Below, piece after piece: positions 8,226-16,017 of a DNA stretch of 64,000 nucleotides (the first letter of the stretch is position 1; each line of letters opens with the position of its first letter). The stretch is from JBGASG01 sp046328035 (GTDB lineage Bacteria; Cyanobacteriota; Vampirovibrionia; Obscuribacterales; Obscuribacteraceae). Position numbers and translations under genes: made by a program. The notes under the pieces are model-generated. The model made no database searches and was not told the DNA's origin. It saw only the letters and a program-made list of their open reading frames with translations. The DNA lies in the NCBI GenBank assembly GCA_046328035.1, contig JAXLXI010000017.1, forward strand, positions 62,001-126,000. Direction: 5' to 3'.

Positions 8226-8744
8226 ATGAAAGAAGTATTGATCGCCTTCATCGTCGCCCTAGTTCTTGGCGCTGCCATGAATGGGCTCGGCATGACGTTC
8301 TTTCTAGAGAAACCGTCGACGCCGCCCCAGACTAATTCCGCCAATCCCGTCGGCAACGACGACGCCACCGGCGTTGTAACCGACGAGACCGATGATTCAT
8401 CAGGTACCTCATCCGGTCAGAATCATGTTAGCGAGACCGATCAGGATAAATTCGGCTCAGAGGTTCTGCAGGCAACAAAACCCGTATTGGTGGACTTCTA
8501 CGCCGATTGGTGCGGTCCCTGCAAGCAGATGTCACCCGTGATTGAGAAACTTGCCAATCAGTACGATGGACGCCTGCAGGTCTACAAAGTAAACATCGAC
8601 AAGAACCCCAAGCTCGTTGCAAAGTACAACATCCAGAGCATCCCGACATTCATCATCTACAAGAATGGCGCGTCGGTGGAGAACTTCGCCGGCTCGATGC
8701 CGCGGACAGAGCTGGCCGCCGCCATCGACAAGCACATCAACTAA
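8226..8744 (+). CDS. Membrane-anchored thioredoxin
   Basis: A 172-residue protein with an N-terminal hydrophobic helix (VLIAFIVALVLGAAMNGLGM) and no lipobox, so probably a signal anchor. A Thr/Asp/Ser-rich spacer of about 45 residues is followed by a thioredoxin domain with FYADWCGPCKQM and QSIPTFIIYKNG, ending in DKHIN. It is more diverged than the two upstream copies. The C-terminal pattern 'G.(M/V)P...L...I.KH' is shared by all three. It should be an envelope-facing thiol oxidoreductase tethered to the inner membrane. Confidence 0.9.
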   Translation: MKEVLIAFIVALVLGAAMNGLGMTFFLEKPSTPPQTNSANPVGNDDATGVVTDETDDSSGTSSGQNHVSETDQDKFGSEVLQATKPVLVDFYADWCGPCKQMSPVIEKLANQYDGRLQVYKVNIDKNPKLVAKYNIQSIPTFIIYKNGASVENFAGSMPRTELAAAIDKHIN

Positions 8745-8877
8745 GTGAACTCGGCAGTATTTACCCGGGTTTCTTCACGGACTGTTTCCCAGTGCCGTGG
8801 AGTGATCCCAGTCGCTAAAATATCGTTTATTATTGAACAGGACAGGAAACGGGCGCCCCGGGACGCTTTTCGCCACA

Positions 8878-9153
8878 ATGAAGGACCTGCTCATCACTCT
8901 AGGCTTAGGAATGGTGCTCACCTGCGCGCTGGGCAGCTTGCTGTACTGGCTCAGCGGCACGAAGGAAGAAGAGAGCAACTTTGGTGTTGGCTGTGCTGGT
9001 GTCAGACCGGGCATCATGGGCGTCGACAAACGAGATTTCAAAATTCCGCCGATGAACGCCGCTGATGGTGCGGTGAATCACGGCTATGCCACTGACGTTC
9101 TGTCAGGATCGGCACCAACCAACGTCCGCTATCCAGTGAATGGCGTTTGGTAA
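8878..9153 (+). CDS. Small hypothetical membrane protein
   Basis: No family recognised. With the ATG at 8878 the product has 91 residues: one transmembrane segment at about 3-24 (LLITLGLGMVLTCALGSLLYWL) and a polar tail with a single Cys (GVGCAGVRPG) ending PTNVRYPVNGVW. A TTG at 8833 would add 15 residues that do not look like a leader. It lies between the membrane thioredoxin and the giant protease on the same strand, 49 nt before the latter, so co-transcription is likely. Confidence 0.55.
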   Translation: MKDLLITLGLGMVLTCALGSLLYWLSGTKEEESNFGVGCAGVRPGIMGVDKRDFKIPPMNAADGAVNHGYATDVLSGSAPTNVRYPVNGVW

Positions 9154-9202
9154 AGCAACACGCGGGGCCACGGTGCCCTAGAAACAGGAGCTCGAACGAA
9201 GC

Positions 9203-12200
9203 ATGTTAAAGAACTGGGCCAGATGGACTCTTCTCCTTTTGTGGATGGTGTTGCTGGTAGCGACCGTCACATTCTGGAACCCGTTCACTTCGCTGCCGGC
9301 GCTCCTTAAGTTTTCGGTACTGCAGGTAGTGGCAGCCGTCATTTTCGGCGGCTTCATGATCATGATGCAGTTCTACATCTTGATGGTAATCCTCTTCCCA
9401 ATGCCGCAGCGTGCCGACGCCAAAGCACCGAAGAGCCTCGGGCTGAAAATATTTCCGTGGATGTTCAAGAAGACCCAGATCAATCCCAAGGCACCGCAAT
9501 TGCTCAAGGATTTGATCGGCAACGACCCGGCGAAAGTCGAGATCAAAGAAGTGATCGACATGATCGCGCACCCCGAGCGATATGCCGCCTCCGGAGCGGA
9601 AGTGCCCAAGGGCATGCTTTTCATCGGTCCACCCGGTGTTGGCAAAACACTGTTTGCGCGCGCTATCGCTAATGAAGTTGGCATTCCCTTCTATGTGGTT
9701 GAAGGTTCCAACCTGAGCGGCTTGTTCTTTGGCTTGGGCGTGATCAAACTGAAGACCTTGTTCGGTCGATTGAAACGCCATAACAAAGCAATTTTGTTCA
9801 TCGACGAAATCGATTCGATGGGCGCCCGGCGCAGATCCGACTCGGGCATGGGCGCTCAGTCCGACATGAACATGACGCTCAATACATTGCTTACCGAAAT
9901 GGACGGTTTCGGTAGTTCGGCGAACCTACTCGTGATCGGCGCCACCAATAATGATGCCATTCTGGATCCTGCATTGATGCGTGCCGGTCGCATGGATCGG
10001 CGCATCTATTTCCAGACACCCTCTCCCGAAGAGCGTCAAGAACTGTTCAAGTATTACCTCAGTAAAGTGGTTTACGACCGCAACATAGATCTGGTAGAGC
10101 TTTCCGATCTGACGTCTGGTTTCTCGCATGCCGACATTGCCAATATCGTCAATGAAGCGGCCCTGATCAGTCAGCGTCCAAGTGGTCCCCAACAAGTCAC
10201 CACAGATACAGCTAAACAAGCCCTGGACCGTGTCTCCGTGGGACTGGAGCGCTCTTTGATCGGCTCCGGCGTCGAATTGATCACGGGAGATCCAACAGTC
10301 AAGTTAGCCGATGTAGTCGGCATCGACGACATCAAACCAGAGGTCACTGAGATTATCGACTTCTTGAGGCAAGGCGATCACTTGCGAAAAATAGGCGCCA
10401 AGCTTCCCAAAGGCGTCCTCTTAATTGGTCCTCCCGGTGTTGGCAAAACCATGTTAGCCAAAGCCATCGCTAACGAGGCTGGGGTGCCCTTCTACGGATT
10501 GTCAGCGCCTTACATGCTCAGCATGTTTAAGGGTGAAGGTGCCGGTCGGATTCGAGCCCTGTACGCGCAAGCCAGGAAGAGCCCCGCTGCAATCATTTTC
10601 ATCGATGAGATCGACTCCATCGGCGGTGGCAGACAGGAAGTTCAGGGCATGGGCAACCAGCGTACAGAAGAACTCAATCAGATGCTCGTAGAACTCGATG
10701 GCATAGGACGCAGCAACGTTATCACGATCGGTGCAACCAACCGCGAGCAGGAGCTGGATTCAGCATTTAGCCGCGCCGGACGCTTCGACCGAAAGGTGTA
10801 CATCGGCTTGCCCGACTCCGAGTCTCGCAAGAAAATTCTCCAAAGCTACTTGAAGAAGATCAAAATTGCGGCGGAGCCCGATCTCGATAAGCTTTCAAAG
10901 GACACGGTGAATTTCTCTGGAGCAGACATCGCTGCCGCAGTGAATGAAGCGGCGATATTAGCCGTTCGCGAGAAAAAAGACCACGTCGAAGAGAAGCATC
11001 TTGAAGAGGCTGTGGAAAAGATTTCAGTCACGGCCGGCAACAAGATGAATACAAGCGGCATCAACCTGGCTCGGGTGCCGGATATCGATGTGAAGCTCGA
11101 GCACATCAAAGGTATGGACGAGGCAAAGGCCGAGGCAGCTGAAGTTGTGGCCTTGCTGAAGAACGCGCATCTTGTCCAGCAGAGCGGGCTCAAGGCTCCG
11201 AAAGGAATCCTGCTGGTGGGTCCCCCTGGAACCGGCAAGACGATGCTGGCCAAGGCAATTGCCAACGAAGCCGGCGTGCCATTTTATGCTCTCACTGGAA
11301 GTGACTTTGTTCAGGTGTGGGTCGGGTTGGGTGCCCAGCGAATTCGCGCGGTTTATGAGCAAGCGCGCCGCAGTGGCAAACCTGCGATTGTATTCATCGA
11401 CGAAATAGATGCTCTCGGTCACGCTCGTGGCATCGATCAGGGTGCCGGCGGGAAGCAAGAGCACAACCAGACACTCAACCAGTTTCTGACCGAGCTTGAT
11501 GGCTTCGGAAAGCATAAGGTACTCACCATTGGCGCTACCAATAATCCGCAACTCCTTGACCGCGCTCTGCTGCGACCAGGTAGATTCGATCGGCGAATCG
11601 AAGTGCCGCTTCCCAACATGGAAGGGCGCGAAGCAATCTTGCAGCACTATCTCGGAAAACTGAAGATGTCGGCAGGCGTAAATCTCCTGGAAATCGCTCG
11701 CATGACAGTATTTCAGTCTGGAGCCGATCTGGCGAATATAGCAAACGAAGCTGGCCTGATTGCGATTCGAGAAGGAAGGCTCGACATCAACCAACGAGAT
11801 CTCATCGAAGCAATTCAGCGCGTCAACTTCGGTATTTCACGCAGCCAAAACATCGTCCTCGAAGAACTGTGGGCAACGGCTTATCACGAAGCCGGACACG
11901 CGATGGTTTCGTACTTTAGAGACAAGCGCACGCGAATACAGATTATCACTATCGTTCCGACCGGCAGAGCGCTTGGTTATATGTGGCACGTCGACAAGGA
12001 CGATCTGTTCCACCACTCGCCCAACAAGCACGAGCTTCTGGTCGACATGGAAATATCGCTCGGCGGTTACGCCGCTGAAAACCTGCATCAGGAAACAACT
12101 ACAGCTGGGGTCAGCAGCGACTTAACTAACGTCGGGCGCATCGCACGCCAGATGATCCGCGAGTGGGGGATGGGTTCCTTCAAATTCAATGTTGATCACG

Positions 12201-12682
12201 CGTTTTCGGATGAATTCAATTATGGTCCCAGCGGACAAGGTATCGGAATCTCAGACCAGACAGCACGCGAACTGGAGCTAGAGATGAAACAGTTGGTAGA
12301 CGGCTGCTTGAAAAACGTCGAACAGCTTTTGAGAGCCAAGCGCAAAGAACTGGATCAGATCGCTCACGCTCTCGTTGAGAAGGAAACACTTTTCTACCGA
12401 GACCTGGTTGCTATTCTGGAACCGCACCGCAGCGACTCGGATGTGGAGCAGGAAATCGCGACTCTAGCAGAACGCAAATTAGTGGGCAAGAAACGTGAGA
12501 TCAGCTTCGATCTGGTGAAGGGTCTTGGATTGGTCAGTGGAGGCGGAAGCAGCTCTCCAGCTGGCAAGCCAACCAGTTCTCCCGGTGCAGATTCCGGCGG
12601 CCTTGGCACCGTAGGTGGTGAAGGTGGACCTCTGGGATCTCCTGAAAATAATCGCGATGTAGGTCCTCAAGGCGATATCTAA
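9203..12682 (+). CDS. FtsH-like membrane protease with three tandem AAA+ modules and an M41 peptidase domain
   Basis: At 1159 residues it is almost twice the usual FtsH length. Two N-terminal hydrophobic segments (~8-25, ~36-66) have a very short loop between them. Three full AAA+ modules follow, with Walker A at 142 (GPPGVGKT), 409 (GPPGVGKT) and 673 (GPPGTGKT). Each has a Walker B (AILFIDEID, AIIFIDEID, AIVFIDEID) and an Arg-finger region (AGRMDR, AGRFDR, PGRFDR). Pore loops are FFG, FKG and WVG. The peptidase has HEAGH at 895-899 and the downstream Asp of DLTNVGRIARQMI, so zinc ligands look intact. The tail is Gly/Ser-rich. Normal FtsH has one AAA module and forms a hexamer; here each chain carries three. 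The N-terminal helices place it in the membrane. Confidence 0.95.
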   Translation: MLKNWARWTLLLLWMVLLVATVTFWNPFTSLPALLKFSVLQVVAAVIFGGFMIMMQFYILMVILFPMPQRADAKAPKSLGLKIFPWMFKKTQINPKAPQLLKDLIGNDPAKVEIKEVIDMIAHPERYAASGAEVPKGMLFIGPPGVGKTLFARAIANEVGIPFYVVEGSNLSGLFFGLGVIKLKTLFGRLKRHNKAILFIDEIDSMGARRRSDSGMGAQSDMNMTLNTLLTEMDGFGSSANLLVIGATNNDAILDPALMRAGRMDRRIYFQTPSPEERQELFKYYLSKVVYDRNIDLVELSDLTSGFSHADIANIVNEAALISQRPSGPQQVTTDTAKQALDRVSVGLERSLIGSGVELITGDPTVKLADVVGIDDIKPEVTEIIDFLRQGDHLRKIGAKLPKGVLLIGPPGVGKTMLAKAIANEAGVPFYGLSAPYMLSMFKGEGAGRIRALYAQARKSPAAIIFIDEIDSIGGGRQEVQGMGNQRTEELNQMLVELDGIGRSNVITIGATNREQELDSAFSRAGRFDRKVYIGLPDSESRKKILQSYLKKIKIAAEPDLDKLSKDTVNFSGADIAAAVNEAAILAVREKKDHVEEKHLEEAVEKISVTAGNKMNTSGINLARVPDIDVKLEHIKGMDEAKAEAAEVVALLKNAHLVQQSGLKAPKGILLVGPPGTGKTMLAKAIANEAGVPFYALTGSDFVQVWVGLGAQRIRAVYEQARRSGKPAIVFIDEIDALGHARGIDQGAGGKQEHNQTLNQFLTELDGFGKHKVLTIGATNNPQLLDRALLRPGRFDRRIEVPLPNMEGREAILQHYLGKLKMSAGVNLLEIARMTVFQSGADLANIANEAGLIAIREGRLDINQRDLIEAIQRVNFGISRSQNIVLEELWATAYHEAGHAMVSYFRDKRTRIQIITIVPTGRALGYMWHVDKDDLFHHSPNKHELLVDMEISLGGYAAENLHQETTTAGVSSDLTNVGRIARQMIREWGMGSFKFNVDHAFSDEFNYGPSGQGIGISDQTARELELEMKQLVDGCLKNVEQLLRAKRKELDQIAHALVEKETLFYRDLVAILEPHRSDSDVEQEIATLAERKLVGKKREISFDLVKGLGLVSGGGSSSPAGKPTSSPGADSGGLGTVGGEGGPLGSPENNRDVGPQGDI

Positions 12683-12712
12683 GGCAGCACAAGCATTGCT
12701 CAGCAAATGCCC

Positions 12713-13750
12713 CTATGGGTTGAACGCAAACAAAAACGTCATCAAGAAATTGAAAGTGACGTGACAGATGAGCGTGGTCGTCGTGTTCGTATAGCGGCGC
12801 AGAATGCCCATTATGGTCGACCAACCCGCGACTTGAATGATCAAGATCGGCGCGTGCTGGAATTGCGCGTGCAAGATACCATGCATGATGGCAGCCGGGA
12901 GAATGCCCAGGGCAGGCTGGATTGCACCACGCATCAAAACTTCTTCTCCGACGCCTGCGCACAAAGCTGTGGACAAGGCTAAGAGAGCAGACGGAGCAGC
13001 ACCACCGCCGGTGTCAAATGCACCGAGGTTGTAGTTAGTCAACTTGCCCTCCATGCCACCCTGCAATGAATGCGTATAAAGCGACCAAGCATAGTCGTAG
13101 GCGAAGGTTCCGATAACTGCCAACAAGGCCACGCCAATCTGCCAGCCTTGAGGCTTCTCCAGCCCCAGGCGTGCCAATGCTTGCTGAGGGTTGCGTGTGA
13201 CCATGATGCCGATGCCGCACGCGGCCAGTCCGATCAAAGCGATGCCGTTGTAGACGAGAAGCTGATCAGGTGTGACCGGGATCGGCAGGGGAAAGCTGGG
13301 AATCCCGAAATCCTGCGCTTCCGTACCCGCCAGCATGTAGCAAAAGACGCAGACGTAGACCCAGAGAGAGTACATGTGGGGTATGGATTCTTTGACGAAA
13401 ATTCGCTCGGCCAGGAGCGATTCCAAAGCACTTTTCTTCTGCTTCAAGGCGACGAAAACTCGTCCGCCTATTATTTGGTTGGCGACCGTAAGGACATAGG
13501 AAACAGCTTCACGGAAGGGCTTAAACAATACGACAAAGCTGAGAGCGGTAGCAGTAATCAGCATTGCCTGTTGCCAAGCCGTGTAAGTCGATTCCTTTTC
13601 AGACCCGATCGAGACCGCCGTCACGGCGCAACCAAAGGCACACACTCCAATGGTGACCCGGATAATCCACTCAAAAACCTTGCTGCGATAGGATCCATGA
13701 GCAATCAGGGCAAATATGCAGCAGATGAAGATGGCGACCAGTTCGTCCAA
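12713..13750 (-). CDS. CPBP-family intramembrane metalloprotease
   Basis: A 345-residue multi-pass membrane protein. The C-terminal third carries the CPBP (CAAX protease/Abi) motifs: CAGVGEEVLMRGAIQPAL (the EExxxR motif), a His in AAIMHGILHA and the last motif with His in LICHVTFNF. The first part has about five further helices. The start is a TTG at 13750 with TTAGG about 8 nt upstream. Related proteins cleave prenylated or other substrates within the membrane; some serve bacteriocin self-immunity. It ends 30 nt from the convergent triple-AAA protease gene. Confidence 0.88.
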   Translation of the reverse strand: MDELVAIFICCIFALIAHGSYRSKVFEWIIRVTIGVCAFGCAVTAVSIGSEKESTYTAWQQAMLITATALSFVVLFKPFREAVSYVLTVANQIIGGRVFVALKQKKSALESLLAERIFVKESIPHMYSLWVYVCVFCYMLAGTEAQDFGIPSFPLPIPVTPDQLLVYNGIALIGLAACGIGIMVTRNPQQALARLGLEKPQGWQIGVALLAVIGTFAYDYAWSLYTHSLQGGMEGKLTNYNLGAFDTGGGAAPSALLALSTALCAGVGEEVLMRGAIQPALGILPAAIMHGILHAQFQHAPILIIQVAGWSTIMGILRRYTNTTTTLICHVTFNFLMTFLFAFNP

Positions 13751-13910
13751 AGAAAAGTACCTAAAACCTGTATTGAATTAGTATTATCACGGTTTTTTAA
13801 TCTGTATGCTTCGTGATATTATATTGTCAAGATATGGTCGGGTACATAGTCTTTACGATAGTCTCGTAGACGCCCGATCGATAGAAGAAGTCCAAGAACG
13901 GAGGTTACAT

Positions 13911-14126
13911 ATGCGTCGCAAAAATGTCCTGGCAGCAGCGCTTGCAGGAGCATTCGGTGTGACCATTACTGCAGCTCTGGCAAACCCACTCCTGGGACCA
14001 GTAACTGCTCCGATGGTCGGCAAAGCTGCCATTGTCCCAGTCCAAACAGTACCAGTACAAACAAAACTCTTGAACGTGTATCGCGAAGTGCGGAGCTTCT
14101 GGCTCTCCAGAGGCATCGTCCGCTAA
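13911..14126 (+). CDS. Small secreted hypothetical protein
   Basis: A 71-residue product from the ATG at 13911, which has CGGAGG six bases upstream; the longer in-frame start at 13806 has none. A signal peptide (MRRKNVLAAALAGAFGVTIT, cleavage near ALA) leaves a ~47-residue mature peptide with a VPVQTVPVQT internal repeat and a basic end (REVRSFWLSRGIVR). The function is unknown. It is a stand-alone gene with its own terminator and an AT-rich upstream region (13770-13840) that may hold a promoter. Confidence 0.7.
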   Translation: MRRKNVLAAALAGAFGVTITAALANPLLGPVTAPMVGKAAIVPVQTVPVQTKLLNVYREVRSFWLSRGIVR

Positions 14127-14161
14127 GACGCTCAAAATACCGTTTGCTTCGGACTTCTATG

Positions 14162-14190
14162 AGGCCGCTCGTTAGGGCGGCCTTCTTTCT
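14162..14190 (+). terminator. Rho-independent terminator of the small secreted gene
   Basis: Stem AGGCCGC / GCGGCCT with an 8-base loop, followed by TCTTTCT, 36 nt after the stop codon of the small secreted gene. Confidence 0.8.
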
Positions 14191-14273
14191 GCCCCATTTT
14201 ATTACCTCATATCGTACATAAGCGACCTCGCTCCCCGGCTCGCCCGCTCATCCAGACGCGTCCCCACCCAAAA

Positions 14274-14333
14274 GCCTTTATACGCAATACGCATAAAATA
14301 GATGGTTGTTTTATGCGTATTGCGTATAAAGGC
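14274..14333. repeat. Perfect 25-bp inverted repeat with 10-base loop
   Basis: Arms 14274-14298 and 14309-14333 are exact reverse complements. The core TACGCAATACGCAT also holds an internal repeat of 'TACGCA'. It lies between the end of one plus-strand gene (14126) and the end of a minus-strand gene (14414). It could act as a bidirectional terminator or RNA-stabilising hairpin, or be a mobile palindromic element. There is no clear T-tract on either side. The rest of 14190-14413 shows no gene. Confidence 0.85.
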
Positions 14334-14413
14334 GGTTCGCTCGCCAACCCGGCACCACCTGCAGTGCCTGACGGGATATAAACCGCATATAAATAGATCG
14401 CTGAGGCTTACGG

Positions 14414-14722
14414 TTACGGCTGCTTGGTGATGCGCACGACGACTTCGTCAGGACCAGCCAGGTTGAGCCTTTCGCGAGCCAGGCGCTCGATGCCGCTCGA
14501 GGAGCGGTAGTTTTTGAGCCCGTCGCGCAATTCTTTGTTGATTTGCTGCGCCTGCACCTGACCGTGCTCCAGAGCGCCCTGCTGCTGATGCAGGAACACC
14601 TGACGCTCAACGGATCCTATGATCGACTTGCCGGCGTGGAAGATAGCCAGCACGGTCACAGCCATGATCATGAATTCGCCTAGGGCTTTCGGCTTCGTCA
14701 CAGAGGTACCTCGCGGCTCCAT
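14414..14722 (-). CDS. FtsB/DivIC-like septum formation initiator protein
   Basis: A 102-residue protein with a short basic N-terminus, one transmembrane helix (LGEFMIMAVTVLAIFHAGKS), a coiled-coil region (HQQQGALEHGQVQAQQINKELR) and the end YRSSSGIERLARERLNLAGPDEVVVRI. That end is the hallmark of the FtsB/DivIC/FtsL family ('..pe.iEe.AReeLgLv.pgE.vy.'). Such bitopic proteins form a complex with FtsQ/DivIB and FtsL in the divisome. The size and order of parts fit; the exact orthology is not determined. Confidence 0.75.
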   Translation of the reverse strand: MEPRGTSVTKPKALGEFMIMAVTVLAIFHAGKSIIGSVERQVFLHQQQGALEHGQVQAQQINKELRDGLKNYRSSSGIERLARERLNLAGPDEVVVRITKQP

Positions 14723-14776
14723 ACTAGTTGATGCACCGCACCGCGTCCAGTATGCGCCGTTAAAGCGTTAAGCGGC

Positions 14777-15970
14777 TCAGCTGCAAACCCGAATCAGGTA
14801 CTGATGCAGCGAATGCCACGCCGAGTTGCCCTGGCGTTGGCGGCGCCAGCTTTTGTGAACGGGGAAGCTTCCTGGGGGCAAGATCTGAGAAGGTCGACGA
14901 CTCTTCACGTGTTCTCCGGACGGAAACTCAAGCATGGTGCCGTCCCGCCCGTAAAAACGGAATCCGCAAAGTTGCCCCGTGCCACCATGGTCGGTGCCCT
15001 GACAGGCCACCTTCGTGGCCATGCGGAAGCCGTCACGGCTGAAGAATGCCGTGATGTACTTGTCCCGGCAGAAGTGCATGGCAGCCATGCGACGCTCGAC
15101 GTGGAAGCCGTGGATCAGGTCGACAGCGAAGAATTGCCCATCTTGTGTGTGCAGGTAGAAACAGCCCAGTGGGTCGACGGTCATGGACACGCCGCTGGCG
15201 CGCACGCGTCCTTCCTGGTCGCGCACCACAACTCCGTGGCGATCGGCTTCTCCGCGGCTGTGCGTGCGTCCGTGCGAATCGGTGCGCACAAAAGACTCCA
15301 GTTTGCCGCCAGCCGAGTAGCGCAGCCAGAGCGTCTCTCCACGAGCCGAGCGCACTTCCGTCACGCGGCCGAGAACATCTTTGGTGATGAAACCGCCGCA
15401 CGGAAAAGTTTCCACCCGCTGTCCATCGGGCATCAGCTCTACGTGCGCCGGCAGCGCAGCAAAGCCGGTTTCTTTACCGGCTTCCGGTCCGAAATACGAA
15501 ACGGCGACGCCGTCGTCCGTCTCGTCAGCACCATGGTCTTCGGCATCATCTAAGCCGAGTCCGGATTCAAACTCGAATTCGTAATCGTCGGCGTACTCGC
15601 CGTCGTGGTCGTCGTAGGGCGCTTGCTGCAGCAGGAACTCCCGCATGCGCGCCAATAACGCCGGCGGGCGTCCCGTGGGTTGCGCCGTGGCGATGGCGGT
15701 GGCGGCCATGGCTGCCGCAGTGTCGACGAGAGCCGTCCCGACAACACCGGCAGTCGCGCCGGACGCTCCGGCGGCTTCGCCGGCAGTACGCACAGTCCGC
15801 GCCGGGGCAAAATCGACATCAGGCGGCAGAGGCACTGCATGTTCGAAAGTGACTATGGTTAGATTATCTGGCGATAATGGTGGCAAGCTTCGATCGCACG
15901 GCAGACCGCCACGGACTAAGCCGCGACGCGTGTGTCGAGGTGCTTTCCCTGCCTGTATGAGATTCTCCAC
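14777..15970 (-). CDS. Hypothetical protein with YD/RHS-like beta segments
   Basis: No family recognised with confidence. The ~397-residue product starts with an Ala/Pro-rich region and an acidic stretch (DDHDGEYADDYEFEFESGLG). A Gly-rich beta segment follows, about 185-300, whose pattern resembles RHS/YD repeats (PDGQRVETFPCGGFITKDVL, GRVTEVRSARGETLWLRYSA, GGKLESFVRTDSHGRTH). The tail is basic (HKSWRRQRQGNSAWHSLHQY). No signal peptide is seen, and the start is uncertain because the GTG at 15970 has a weak ribosome site. RHS-like fragments occur in large polymorphic or scaffold proteins, but no toxin domain is visible here. Confidence 0.65.
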   Translation of the reverse strand: MENLIQAGKAPRHTRRGLVRGGLPCDRSLPPLSPDNLTIVTFEHAVPLPPDVDFAPARTVRTAGEAAGASGATAGVVGTALVDTAAAMAATAIATAQPTGRPPALLARMREFLLQQAPYDDHDGEYADDYEFEFESGLGLDDAEDHGADETDDGVAVSYFGPEAGKETGFAALPAHVELMPDGQRVETFPCGGFITKDVLGRVTEVRSARGETLWLRYSAGGKLESFVRTDSHGRTHSRGEADRHGVVVRDQEGRVRASGVSMTVDPLGCFYLHTQDGQFFAVDLIHGFHVERRMAAMHFCRDKYITAFFSRDGFRMATKVACQGTDHGGTGQLCGFRFYGRDGTMLEFPSGEHVKSRRPSQILPPGSFPVHKSWRRQRQGNSAWHSLHQYLIRVCS

Positions 15971-16017
15971 GAATCAGCCCGCCATCAGCTGTCCAGAGTC
16001 CTCATGATACTAACACG

